This document shows positions 1-8,483 of a stretch of DNA of 64,000 nucleotides, piece after piece. The position numbers were made by a program, and so were the translations under genes. Every line of letters starts with the position of its first letter. Position 1 is the first letter of the stretch. Under the pieces are notes generated by a model, which had not been told where the DNA came from, searched no databases, and was given only the letters and a program-made list of their open reading frames with translations. This DNA comes from Deltaproteobacteria bacterium (GTDB taxonomy: Bacteria; Myxococcota_A; UBA796; GCA-2862545), in assembly GCA_007693595.1 (NCBI GenBank), contig REDI01000014.1:62001-126000 (forward strand). The letters are read 5' to 3'.

Positions 1-1062
1 GGCGGCAGCGGGCGGGGGCTCACCCTCAGGGGACCAGGTCACGCCGTCCTGCACCAAGATCACCTTGCCGAGGTTCTCGCGATCGTGAAGGATCCGATGA
101 GCCTCTGCGGGCTCGACGAAGGGGACGGCTGCGTGGATCTTTGGCCGGATCACACCGTGTTCCCACAGCTCGACCAGGCTGGCGAGCCACCCCGAGACGC
201 GCTCTCGCTCGCCCCACATGCGGCCCATGTTCACGCCACCGACCACTTGGTTGCCGTGCATCAGCGAGACGGGGTTGAACTTCATCCAGGGGACGGCGAG
301 CACCTCGGAGAGCTGCTTGAAGACACCTGGCTTCTGACTTCCGCCGCTCCGGGACGAGAAGCCAAAACAGATCAGCGCCCCAGCAGGGCTCAGCAGTCGC
401 AGCCCCTTGGCCCAGGAATCTCCCCCGATGGGATCGAGGATACAGTCCAGGGGCGGATCGTCGCGCAAGACTTCTTCGAAGTCCTCGTTTCGGTAGTCGA
501 TGAGCTGATCGTAGCCCCGCTCCTTGAGGAAGGCATGCTTGGAGGCGCTCGCTGTGCCGATGGCGATCCCGCCTCGCCGCTTGATCAGATCCAGAGCCAT
601 GAGCCCCACTCCGCCCCCGGCGGAGTGGACGAGCACGCGATCCCCCTCGCGCACTCGGCGGATCTCCTCGAGCATCATCCATGAGGTGACCCCTGTGACG
701 GGGATCGACGCCGCCGTGACCGGGTCGAGGGTCTCGGGGCGGCGGACGGCCTGTTCCACGGGCACCACAACATGACTACTATAGCCCTTGAAACGGGTCA
801 TCGCGAGGACCGGCACGCCCTCCCAGGAGGCGTCGACGCCTTCGCCCACACGATCGATCACCCCGGCGACCTCGTAGCCCACCACCATCGGGAGAGGGGG
901 GGCGTCGGGGTAGATCCCCTGCCGCGCCATGAGGTCGGCAAAGTTTACGCCGCTCGCCTGAACCGCGATCCGGACCTCGCCGGCGGAGGGCTCGGGATCG
1001 GGGGACTCCCGAAGCTCGAGCACGTCGAGATCACCGTGACGAGGAATGACGATCTGCTTCAT
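1..1062 (-). CDS. VAT1-like quinone oxidoreductase (MDR superfamily), 3' end cut by window edge
   Basis: Medium-chain dehydrogenase/reductase of the quinone-oxidoreductase type, expected to use NADPH without zinc. I read the frame directly on the minus strand from ATG at 1062; it is still open after 354 codons at the left edge. The N-terminal catalytic fold carries SGVNFADLMARQGIY and PPLPMVVGYEVAG, which closely match the vesicle protein VAT-1 and its bacterial relatives. The Rossmann part shows HSAGGGVGLMALDL, the nucleotide-binding glycine motif. Near the edge the chain has ENLGKVILVQDG, the usual end of the fold, followed by a Pro/Ala-rich tail, so little of the protein is missing. It is probably a separate transcript or the distal gene of the minus-strand group, with 102 bases to the next gene upstream. 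The natural substrate cannot be told from sequence. Confidence 0.85.
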   Translation of the reverse strand, partial: MKQIVIPRHGDLDVLELRESPDPEPSAGEVRIAVQASGVNFADLMARQGIYPDAPPLPMVVGYEVAGVIDRVGEGVDASWEGVPVLAMTRFKGYSSHVVVPVEQAVRRPETLDPVTAASIPVTGVTSWMMLEEIRRVREGDRVLVHSAGGGVGLMALDLIKRRGGIAIGTASASKHAFLKERGYDQLIDYRNEDFEEVLRDDPPLDCILDPIGGDSWAKGLRLLSPAGALICFGFSSRSGGSQKPGVFKQLSEVLAVPWMKFNPVSLMHGNQVVGGVNMGRMWGERERVSGWLASLVELWEHGVIRPKIHAAVPFVEPAEAHRILHDRENLGKVILVQDGVTWSPEGEPPPAAA

Positions 1063-1164
1063 GAGGGTCTCCAAGGTTGGGCTGACTCTACCGCAAGAGG
1101 GCGGCTCGCGCGCCACACGTCGGACGTCGCGGTCCAGGCTGCCCACCCGGTCCGGCGCCACAGA

Positions 1165-1722
1165 TCACGGGAGGAGGTAGGGCCGAAAGGACTTGAGCCG
1201 ATGGAAGTCGGGTTGCTCACCGAGGGTCGGAGACCAGGCGAGGTAGCGCCGCTCGGCCCCCTGGCCGTGGATGGCGTAGGCGTTGATCCGATGAGGAGCG
1301 AGCGGCAGGTAGCTCCTTGGAACGCGCGCCGTGCCCCTCCACCGACCGGAGTCTATCGTGACCTGGTACTCCAAAACCAACCCGGACTGCACGACGTTGC
1401 GCTCCCCTTGGAGCTGGAGAACGAGGTGGTGCCCATGGGGACCCAGCTCCACCTCGAGGTAAGGCACAGGCTGACCCAGCCCCGCCACGAAGACCTCCAC
1501 CACTTCGTAGTCCCACAGCCTCCACGTCGAGCCACGCGGTCCCGGCGGGGCCGGGTCGCCATGGTACGGGGCATCGACCGTCAAGAGGAGATGGTCTCGA
1601 TCGCCCTCGACCGCCACGAGCACGACCTCGCCGGGCTCGGCCGGCGTGCCATCCCACAGGGAGTCGATACGCAGCTCACCAGCCATCGCCGCTCCCAGCC
1701 CAAGGAGCGCGCCGAGGATCAT
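1165..1722 (-). CDS. UPF0462 (C4orf33-like) protein with signal peptide
   Basis: The 185-residue protein resembles UPF0462, the family of human C4orf33, whose fold looks like a carbohydrate-binding CBM9-type beta sandwich and whose function is unknown. Shared stretches are SLWDGTP (21-27), LWDYEVVEVF (69-78), YLEVELGPHGHHL (88-100), GERNV (106-110), NAYAIHG (147-153) and PDFHRL (171-176). Unlike the animal protein it begins with a short hydrophobic leader (residues 1-15, ending AMAG), so it is probably exported to the periplasm. It starts 6 bases after the stop of the upstream lipoprotein gene and is the third gene of a tight unit with the M2 peptidase. Binding of a sugar or peptide ligand is only an inference. 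Confidence 0.8.
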   Translation of the reverse strand: MILGALLGLGAAMAGELRIDSLWDGTPAEPGEVVLVAVEGDRDHLLLTVDAPYHGDPAPPGPRGSTWRLWDYEVVEVFVAGLGQPVPYLEVELGPHGHHLVLQLQGERNVVQSGLVLEYQVTIDSGRWRGTARVPRSYLPLAPHRINAYAIHGQGAERRYLAWSPTLGEQPDFHRLKSFRPYLLP

Positions 1723-1728
1723 CGCCGA

Positions 1729-2709
1729 TCACTCGGGCGCAAAGGTGAGGGTTCGAACCGTCCGTCGATCGCGCAAGACCTCGGGCTCAGCATCGGGACG
1801 GCTCAGTACGACCCGCTCGACCCGGACCCGCTCGGATCGGATGGGCACCAGCGTCGCGGCATGGGCGAGGACCGTGGTGGTCTCAGACCAGGTAGCCTCC
1901 GAGATCTCGACCGGGCCTCGCCGACCGTGACGCTCCTTTAGATGCTCGACCCACCCCTGCTGGGTGCGCGGATCGGGCACCCGCTCCAAGATGAGGGTCA
2001 CGCAGCTCCCCTCCTCGAGGCCCGGCCCGCAAGGGGTCTCGCCCCCGATCCTCTGCTGCGCTGCGAGGGTGCCTCCCTGACCATCCAGGATCCCCGTGAT
2101 ACGGTGGTTCGTGCGAGAGCTCTTCTGGGTCGTCCACCGACCCGGCCAGCCCTCGACGAGGCCAAACCACTCGACCCGCGCGACCTCGCGCAGCCCCTTG
2201 GTGAGCTCGTCGTCGGCCGCATCGAGGATGGGGGGTGGGACCTCGACGCCAGCGAAGGCGGCCTGTAAGGCGCTCTTGTAGGCCGCCACCTGGGCCCCGG
2301 GGTCCTTCAGCCCGGTGAAGGACCCCTTGGAGCTGAGCCGCAGCGCGGGAGGAAAGAGCAAGGCGAGCGCCTCGTGGTGGCGCGAGGACTCCAGATCGAG
2401 GGCCTGCCCATCGGCGACGACGGAGGGCTCGCGGAGGGAGCCCGGCTCGAAGACCAAGCCCTCGCCGTCGGCCCGGAGGGTATAGGTGACTTCGGCGGCG
2501 CTGACCAAGCTCTCGGGGGTCCGGCCCGCACGCTCCACCCGCTCGGTCGCTTCGACGACCATCGTGGAGGGGACCGACCAGCCGAAGGCGAGGCTGATCT
2601 CGTCTTGGGTCTGGACCTTGGGTGCGGGCGTCGGTTCCGGGGTAGGATCGGGGGCTCTCTTGGCACACGCGCCGACCAAGGCCAGACCAATCAGGATGCG
2701 GACGGTCAT
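1729..2709 (-). CDS. Predicted lipoprotein of unknown function
   Basis: The 326-residue protein begins with MTVRILIGLALVGAC, a lipoprotein signal whose lipidated Cys is residue 15, followed by a Pro/Thr-rich linker (16-30). The rest is a soluble mixed domain in which I recognise no family; it contains two nearby Cys (CGPGLEEGSC) that could pair in the periplasm. A longer reading frame exists upstream, but the ATG at 2709 overlaps the TGA of the peptidase gene as ATGA and gives the lipoprotein signal directly after it, so I chose that start. Translational coupling to the M2 peptidase and close linkage to the UPF0462 gene suggest one transcript and possibly one envelope process. Confidence 0.8.
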   Translation of the reverse strand: MTVRILIGLALVGACAKRAPDPTPEPTPAPKVQTQDEISLAFGWSVPSTMVVEATERVERAGRTPESLVSAAEVTYTLRADGEGLVFEPGSLREPSVVADGQALDLESSRHHEALALLFPPALRLSSKGSFTGLKDPGAQVAAYKSALQAAFAGVEVPPPILDAADDELTKGLREVARVEWFGLVEGWPGRWTTQKSSRTNHRITGILDGQGGTLAAQQRIGGETPCGPGLEEGSCVTLILERVPDPRTQQGWVEHLKERHGRRGPVEISEATWSETTTVLAHAATLVPIRSERVRVERVVLSRPDAEPEVLRDRRTVRTLTFAPE

Positions 2710-4529
2710 GGAGACTCCAAAGTCTCGGGGAGGGTGTAGGTGCGACCTTCGTTCTGTTCTCTCAGCCACGCCATCAGCGGCTCGTAGTACCGGAGCATCG
2801 GCTCGGCGCTGAGCTCGGAAGCCGTGGCCTGCTCAAGCACGTCGCGCCAGTCCCTCGTTCCCCCGGACTCAAGGATCGACCGAAGGAAGTCCCCAACCTC
2901 GGCGCTGCCCCAGTACTGGGTGGAACGAGGGCTCTGGTGGAGGATCTGACGCGAGATGTGCTCGTGGAGCTGGAAGAGGATGAAGGTGGACAAGGCGTAG
3001 TCGTAATACTGCGCGGGATCGTTGTTGATGTGGGTCTTGGTGAGGGCGTCCGCGAAGTCCTCGCCGCGGGGCGCGGGGGGCGCGATGCCCTGGTAGTGCG
3101 CGGCGAGCTCCCACCACCGCGCGTTGAAACGATCGGCGGGCAGCTCATCGCGGTAGAGCTCGCGCTCAAACCTCGTCATCACGCCAGCCGAGAAGGGGAG
3201 GAAGACCACCGACTCCAGCGCCTCCTTCAGGAGCAGGGCGGTCTCGTCGACCTCGACCTCCGCCTCGATCAGGCCGCGATGCACCAGCTGCGGACGCTGG
3301 GTAGCCGCCATGCCCATCTGGGTGCCCACCGCCTCATGAAAGGCGCGGTTGGCGCCGCGCCGCAAGAGAGGAGGGACGTTGGGCTGGCTGTAGGCCAGGT
3401 AGTAGTAGATATGCCCAAGCTCGTGGTTGGTGGTGGCGAACCACGTGCCGTTCGGCTCGACACTCATCAGGGAGCGCACATCCTGGTCGAGGTCGATGTG
3501 CCAAGCGCTGGCGTGGGTGTTCTTCTTGTAGCCGGCGTCGTTCGGGACAGGGTAGAGCGAGCTCTTCTCGTAGAAACTCAGCGGGAGCTCGGGGAAGCCG
3601 AGGCTCACGTAGAAGGCCTCGGCCTCCTTGACGATCCACTCGGGATCCTTGTCAGCCAGCGCAGCGTCGACGTCGAGGCCCTCAACCTCGACCAGGGCTG
3701 CCCAGCTCTGGCCCCAGCGGTTGGGGAGCCAATGAGCCGGCAGGAGATCGGGGACCTCGTCCACCCCGTAGCGCCCAGCCAGCTCGTAGCGGGCCCAGGT
3801 ATGAAGCTCCCGATACAGGGGCCAGAGCTCCCCCAGGAGGCGCAGGAGCAAGGCGTCCATCCCGTCGGGAGTCATCCCGTAATCGCTGACCTCGTAGGCG
3901 TAGAAGTCTTCGTAGCCCGCGCCGCGGACGGTGTGGTTTCGAAGCTCGCGAAGCGAGAGCAGCCCGTCCTTCAGGGTCGGACCCACCGCCTTGCTCGCCT
4001 CCCAGATCCTGCGTCGGCGCTCGAGATCGGTCTCGGTGGTGAGGCCGCGATCGATGTCGTTCGGTGTAATCTCTTCGCCGTCGAGCAGGAAGGTGTATCC
4101 GTACATGCGCTGGGTCTGGGCGGTCTCGGCCTTGATGCGCTGCTGCACGATGTCGGCCATGCGCTGATCGGAGGGGGCTGCCTGGTAGAGAAGGGCCTCG
4201 AGCTGGCGCACCTGCAAGGGCTTGAGATCCTCGGACCGCTCGAGCAGCGCGCGCGCAGTCCCCAGAACGTCGGCGCTCCCGAGCCACTCCGCGAGCGCTT
4301 GAGCGGCCCGCTCCTCGGCCTCGGCGAGAGAGCTGTCGCCCTCGACGATGCGGGTGTTCGCCGCCCACGCGGCCTCGGCGACGTCGGTCCGCAGTTCGAG
4401 GTACCGCGCCGTCGAGGCCTCGAGGAAGCGCTCCGCCTGTTCTTGGAGCTCATCGGGTGAGCGCTGAACGGGCCCATCCTGGGCCGCGGGCGAACACCCC
4501 AAGAGAAGCAATAGGGCCAGTGTACGCAC
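2706..4529 (-). CDS. Peptidase family M2 (ACE-like peptidyl-dipeptidase) lipoprotein
   Basis: Zinc peptidase of family M2, the angiotensin-converting-enzyme family, which removes dipeptides from peptide C-termini. The leader MRTLALLLLLGC gives a lipidated Cys at residue 12, so the enzyme should sit on the periplasmic face of a membrane. The zinc site is HELGH (369-373), with the third ligand Glu399 in FHEAVG, as in ACE. Other ACE-like blocks are AHYQGIAPPAPRG and the following HINNDPAQYYDYA, and a late FQLHEH. The length of 607 residues matches bacterial M2 enzymes. It is the first gene of a three-gene minus-strand unit and its stop overlaps the next start. A divergent 143-base gap separates it from the plus-strand gene at 4673 and should hold its promoter. 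Confidence 0.93.
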   Translation of the reverse strand: MRTLALLLLLGCSPAAQDGPVQRSPDELQEQAERFLEASTARYLELRTDVAEAAWAANTRIVEGDSSLAEAEERAAQALAEWLGSADVLGTARALLERSEDLKPLQVRQLEALLYQAAPSDQRMADIVQQRIKAETAQTQRMYGYTFLLDGEEITPNDIDRGLTTETDLERRRRIWEASKAVGPTLKDGLLSLRELRNHTVRGAGYEDFYAYEVSDYGMTPDGMDALLLRLLGELWPLYRELHTWARYELAGRYGVDEVPDLLPAHWLPNRWGQSWAALVEVEGLDVDAALADKDPEWIVKEAEAFYVSLGFPELPLSFYEKSSLYPVPNDAGYKKNTHASAWHIDLDQDVRSLMSVEPNGTWFATTNHELGHIYYYLAYSQPNVPPLLRRGANRAFHEAVGTQMGMAATQRPQLVHRGLIEAEVEVDETALLLKEALESVVFLPFSAGVMTRFERELYRDELPADRFNARWWELAAHYQGIAPPAPRGEDFADALTKTHINNDPAQYYDYALSTFILFQLHEHISRQILHQSPRSTQYWGSAEVGDFLRSILESGGTRDWRDVLEQATASELSAEPMLRYYEPLMAWLREQNEGRTYTLPETLESP

Positions 4530-4672
4530 GACGACCTCCAGATCCAGCGGACCGTGCCGCCGTGGGCGTGTAACCTGACCGCCTCCTCACGGTCGCAGAG
4601 ATGCTCCCCAGCCCGCGAGCTGCTAGTCCGACCGCCGCGCTCGGCTGGTCGGCCTGAGCCTCTGGAGGCCCC

Positions 4673-4939
4673 GTGGAGAACTGGACGGTCATAGAGCCCA
4701 AAGATCAAGATCGCATCTGGAGCATCGCCCTCGCGCTCATGAGCCAGAGCCCCCAGCAGGGCGGCCCGACCACCCTGGTCGAAGCCCTCCAGAGGGCCTG
4801 CGCCGAATATTACGCAGCCCGCAAAGCCCTTTTCAAGGGCCTTCGGTTCTACGAGTTCGAAGACGGCGAGGAGCAGCTCCGGCGCGTGCGCGGCCTCGAG
4901 AACGGGACCTGGATCAAAGAGAAGTCTCCCTCGCGCTGA
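4673..4939 (+). CDS. Small hypothetical protein (88 aa)
   Basis: Short acidic/basic protein without signal peptide or membrane segment, therefore probably cytoplasmic. It starts at GTG 4673, with GGAGG-like sequence (ctggaggcc) just upstream. Residues 30-80 look helical and contain many Glu, Arg and aromatic residues, with no motif I recognise. It is divergent from the M2 peptidase unit and convergent with the DUF2752 gene, with 27 bases between the stops, so it is a single-gene transcript. Strong codon bias like its neighbours and a good ribosome site support it being real, but no function can be given. Confidence 0.6.
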   Translation: MENWTVIEPKDQDRIWSIALALMSQSPQQGGPTTLVEALQRACAEYYAARKALFKGLRFYEFEDGEEQLRRVRGLENGTWIKEKSPSR

Positions 4940-4966
4940 GACCTGCCCCGCTGGAGCGCGAGGCGC

Positions 4967-5455
4967 TCAGAGGTACTCGGGCAGGACGTTCCACCCGAGC
5001 ATCCTCGCGACCCAGAACCCAGCATAAGGGACGATAAGCCAGAATATTGCCCAGGCGAACATCGCGATCCACGGCGGCCTGAGCAGACCTTCCTTACCCG
5101 TGATGAGGCGCAAGGCGCCGATGAGGCCGCCGATCCAGATCCACAGCAGAAGCAGGGCACCCGCGGTGTTGAAGGTAAAGGCCTCGAGGACTCGGCCGCG
5201 CACCAGGTAGACCCAGCTCCGGGTCATGCCACACTGGGGGCATGGGAGGTCGAAGGCCTGCTTCATGCCGCACTCGCCGCCGAAGGGGATGCCCGCGATG
5301 AGCACGACGGTCGGATCGGCCGGCGAGGGATAGAACATGAGCGCTCCCCCTAGGGCGCCCCCCCCCAAGAGCACGAGCACCGAGGGCCACAACCACCACG
5401 GATAAGGTCCGGTTGCAACTCGGCTGAAGATGGCCTCGACGTCGGGCATACCCAC
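4967..5455 (-). CDS. DUF2752 family membrane protein
   Basis: Small inner-membrane protein of 162 residues. It has the DUF2752 hallmark CPQCGMTRS (72-80), a CxxCGxTR motif preceded by another Cys (62), followed by two to three hydrophobic segments (about 98-116 and 130-152), with a further one near the N-terminus (about 22-41). The family has no established function; the paired cysteines suggest metal binding or disulphide chemistry at the membrane edge. It is followed on the same strand by truC in the sense that truC lies upstream (54 bases between this start at 5455 and the truC stop at 5509), so the two may share a transcript. Confidence 0.8.
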   Translation of the reverse strand: MGMPDVEAIFSRVATGPYPWWLWPSVLVLLGGGALGGALMFYPSPADPTVVLIAGIPFGGECGMKQAFDLPCPQCGMTRSWVYLVRGRVLEAFTFNTAGALLLLWIWIGGLIGALRLITGKEGLLRPPWIAMFAWAIFWLIVPYAGFWVARMLGWNVLPEYL

Positions 5456-5508
5456 ACTCCAGCCCGACCCCTAACCCAGCGCCAACTCGGTGGCCCGACC
5501 CGAGGGGG

Positions 5509-6270
5509 TCAGGGGAGGGCGGGTTCCTCGGTCTTGGGTTCCGAGACCGTGGGCTCTCCGTGGGGCCACGGCGGGGGAGTCGGGAAGGTTCTCGCCAGAT
5601 CGGGCTCGCGCTCCACGGCCTGCTCGAAGAGCGGGAGCTGAGACAGCAGTTCCCGCATGTCCGGCCAGAGCGGACAACAAGCCTTCGCGGGCCCATCGGG
5701 CAGCGCCGCTTCGAGGCGGAAGCCGTGAAGCATCAAGCGCGGAAGGCCATGCTCCTCGCGCCACCAGCGGTTGACCCGGGTATCGCCATGCTTGCTGTCT
5801 CCCAGGATGGGGTGGCCGATCCCCGCGAGGTGGCGGCGTACCTGATGAAACCGACCCGTGCGGATCCGGCACGCGACCAGGGAGCACCGAGGCTCGGCCA
5901 TCGAGGCCAGCACCGTCGCTTCGGTCACCGACTCCTTGCCATCGAGCGCGCGGTCGATCACCGTCGAGGCCCCGACCGCGATCTCGCCGCGCACCATCGC
6001 CAAATAGAGCTTGAAGGTGTCGGGATGACGCAGGGCGGCGTGGAGCTCGCCGGTGAGGTCCGGGTCCGTGCTGAAGAGCAAGCAGCCCGAGGCGGGTCGA
6101 TCGAGGCGATGGATCGGCGCGACCCGACAGCCGATCTGATCCCGGACCCACTGCAGGGCCGCGATGCGGTCGCTGGACATGGCGGTCTTGTGGGTCAAGA
6201 GTTGGGGAGGTTTGCCGACGATCAGCCATCCCTGCCCTTCTGCCAATAGGGGGAGCGGAACACGAGCCAC
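5509..6270 (-). CDS. truC: RluA-family RNA pseudouridine synthase, TruC-like
   Basis: Pseudouridine synthase of the RsuA/RluA/TruC superfamily, probably modifying tRNA (TruC acts on U65) or rRNA. From the chosen start, HRLDRPASG lies at residues 54-62, with catalytic Asp57. The exact HRLDRP(T/A)SG form is typical of TruC. Later blocks include KLYLAMVRG, RTGRFHQVRRHLAG and HPILGDSKHGD, the usual family signatures. An ATG start at 6333 is possible, but GTG at 6270 is preceded by a very strong ribosome site (ggggaggtg), so I prefer 253 residues, close to the roughly 260 of E. coli TruC. The C-terminus carries a Pro-rich tail. RluA-family members are easily confused, so the exact target base is uncertain. 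Confidence 0.85.
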   Translation of the reverse strand: MARVPLPLLAEGQGWLIVGKPPQLLTHKTAMSSDRIAALQWVRDQIGCRVAPIHRLDRPASGCLLFSTDPDLTGELHAALRHPDTFKLYLAMVRGEIAVGASTVIDRALDGKESVTEATVLASMAEPRCSLVACRIRTGRFHQVRRHLAGIGHPILGDSKHGDTRVNRWWREEHGLPRLMLHGFRLEAALPDGPAKACCPLWPDMRELLSQLPLFEQAVEREPDLARTFPTPPPWPHGEPTVSEPKTEEPALP

Positions 6271-6417
6271 CTTACACCTCCCCGGCGGGCTAACCTCTAC
6301 GGCCACCGGCCGCCGGAAAGCCTTGCGTGTCAACGATGATCATGGACCCTGCCCCCGGGTGGCGATAGGGCTTGATCGTGGGCTACAGTGCTCCCGTTGA
6401 CCCCCGAGGACCACGGC

Positions 6418-8418
6418 ATGACCATGATCTCCAAGGCGCTACCCTTCCTGCTCGTGATTGGAACGGCCGGCTGCGTCGAGACGGGTGTCGGGGGCAGGAC
6501 CGGCGGTGACGACCCCGGCGGGGGCGGCCCGGGAGGCATCAACCCCGACGGCAGCGCGAACCCCTGGCCCGACAGCGACGACTGCATCGACGACCCTGAC
6601 TGCGAGGAGGGCGACTGCGACCTCAACGTGCCAAGAGCCGGGTCGATCACCATCTCCGACACCTGCTCCGCGCTGGTCTCGCCCCACGACTACGACCCGT
6701 GGGACGTGGTGATCAAGTGGCGCTGGGAAGGTATCACCGTCTCCGAGGACCGCACGGGCAACGGCGTCCCCGAGAACGTCACGTACAAGAACGTCATGAT
6801 GGCCCCCATCGTCGGCAACCTGACCGATGACAACGGCGACGGCCGGATCGATAGCGAAGACATGCCCGACATCGCCTTCGTCGCCTTCGTCGATACCAAC
6901 GACCGCAGCGGCTACCTCCTGGTGCTCGACGGTTCCACCGGCGACCAGATCCTGGCCCAGCCCGGCTGGCTTCCTTTCGGCGGCATCGTCATGGCCGACG
7001 TCACCGGCGATGGCGTGACCGAGATCGTCGGCTTCAACAGCGCGGGGAGGCCCCAGGCCGTCCGAGCCGACGGCAGCCTGGTCTGGACGGCCTCCAACGC
7101 CATCACCAGCACCTACCCGCAGGCCACCGTCGCCGATCTCGACGGAGACGGGCGGGTCGAGGTCCTCGCCGACAACCTCGTCCTCGACGGCGCCACGGGG
7201 GATCAGCTCTTCCGCGCAGACATCCACCCCTCGATCATCGGCCGCATGCCTGCCATCGGCGACCTCGACCTCGACGGCCTGCAGGAGTTCATGCTCGGGC
7301 AAGACGTCTACAACCTTGATCGTCGCTCCGGCGAGGTCGTCGTAACCAAGAAGTGGTCCACGCCGGTGCGGGGATCCTACGGTCACTGGGCCGCCATCCT
7401 CGACGTCAACGGGGACCCCTTCGGCGAAGTCGCGGTCATCGGAGACGGCCGCCTGGTCATCCACCGCCACGACGGCCCCATCCTCGTCGATGTCGCCGCG
7501 GGCACCGACCAGCCTGGGCCGCCCTGCGTGGCAGACTTCGACGGCGACGGGATCTCCGAGATCGCCTGGGGCAGCTCCGAGACCTTCAACGTCTACGCGC
7601 TCGACGGCACGTCCAAGTGGAGCTTCCCCATGCGCGACCTCTCGGGGCTCGCCGGGTGCTCGGCCTACGACATCAACGCCGACGGTTCCTATGAGATCCT
7701 CTTCGGAGACGAGGAAGCCTTCTACATCTTCGACGGCAAGACCGGCCAGATCCGACACGGAAACCTGGGACACGCTAGCGGCACCATCTTCGAGTACCCC
7801 GTAATCGCCGATGTCGACCGCGATGGATCCGCAGATGTCGTACTCGCGAGCGCCAACTACCGCATCGCGGGGTGGGCGGGCGTCACCGTCTTCAGCCACG
7901 CCACCGGCGGGTGGGCCCGGTCCGGTCCGACCTGGCACGTCCATGACTTCTCCGTCACCAACATCACCGAAGACGGCCGCGTCCCTGCCAGACCCGAGCC
8001 CAGCTGGCACGTCCACAATGTCTACCGCGCGCGCCCAACCACCAATGAGACCTTCGTGGACCTCCAGGTCGCGGTGGCCGATGTCTGCTTCACCGGCTGC
8101 GATCGCTCCTCGGACATCGCACGGATCTCCGTCCAGGTCTACAACACCGGCTCCTCGACCAGCCGGGCCGAGGTCCCCGTCGCGCTCTACACGGTCGACG
8201 GCGACCAGCGCGAGCTCCTCCAGGTTCGCAGGCTGCGCCAGCGCGTACCGGCGGGGGGCGTCTCAGCCGGCATCGTCTTCGAGGTGCCCGCGCTGCGCGT
8301 CGCACGCGACGGCTTCTACGTCGTGGTCAACGACGATGGGTCAGGCTTTCTCGACTACCAAGAAGAGTGCGACTACGACAATAACGACATGCTCTGGAAC
8401 GACATCCCCTGCTTCTGA
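6418..8418 (+). CDS. FG-GAP/VCBS-repeat surface lipoprotein
   Basis: Secreted 666-residue lipoprotein. ATG at 6418 gives a signal ending LLVIGTAGC with lipidated Cys19; an upstream in-frame start would spoil the leader. After a Gly/Asp/Cys-rich linker (roughly 20-70) come at least five FG-GAP/VCBS-type repeats of the form DxDGDGxxE(I/V), for example MADVTGDGVTEIV, VADLDGDGRVEV and ADFDGDGISEI. These form Ca2+-binding beta-propeller blades as in integrin alpha chains. The last 150 residues look like a CARDB-type beta sandwich with several Cys. Proteins of this layout are common in myxobacteria-like genomes and are thought to be outer-membrane adhesion or scaffold proteins, though the ligand is unknown. 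It stands alone in the operon map, with a TACAGTGCTCC element 34 bases before the ATG. Confidence 0.85.
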   Translation: MTMISKALPFLLVIGTAGCVETGVGGRTGGDDPGGGGPGGINPDGSANPWPDSDDCIDDPDCEEGDCDLNVPRAGSITISDTCSALVSPHDYDPWDVVIKWRWEGITVSEDRTGNGVPENVTYKNVMMAPIVGNLTDDNGDGRIDSEDMPDIAFVAFVDTNDRSGYLLVLDGSTGDQILAQPGWLPFGGIVMADVTGDGVTEIVGFNSAGRPQAVRADGSLVWTASNAITSTYPQATVADLDGDGRVEVLADNLVLDGATGDQLFRADIHPSIIGRMPAIGDLDLDGLQEFMLGQDVYNLDRRSGEVVVTKKWSTPVRGSYGHWAAILDVNGDPFGEVAVIGDGRLVIHRHDGPILVDVAAGTDQPGPPCVADFDGDGISEIAWGSSETFNVYALDGTSKWSFPMRDLSGLAGCSAYDINADGSYEILFGDEEAFYIFDGKTGQIRHGNLGHASGTIFEYPVIADVDRDGSADVVLASANYRIAGWAGVTVFSHATGGWARSGPTWHVHDFSVTNITEDGRVPARPEPSWHVHNVYRARPTTNETFVDLQVAVADVCFTGCDRSSDIARISVQVYNTGSSTSRAEVPVALYTVDGDQRELLQVRRLRQRVPAGGVSAGIVFEVPALRVARDGFYVVVNDDGSGFLDYQEECDYDNNDMLWNDIPCF

Positions 8419-8483
8419 CCCCTCGGGGACCAAGGGAGCCGCACCACCCTTGCAGGGCTCGGCACGGGGACTACCTTCCTGCC

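Noticed and set aside
1740-1770. tRNA T-loop-like GGTTCGAA string near 1750
   Set aside because: It lies inside a coding sequence and no acceptor stem or anticodon arm surrounds it.
6439-8016. Minus-strand open frame of 525 codons opposite the FG-GAP gene
   Set aside because: Val/Asp/Gly-rich antisense of the VCBS repeats, with no independent support; the plus-strand product has a clear leader and repeats.
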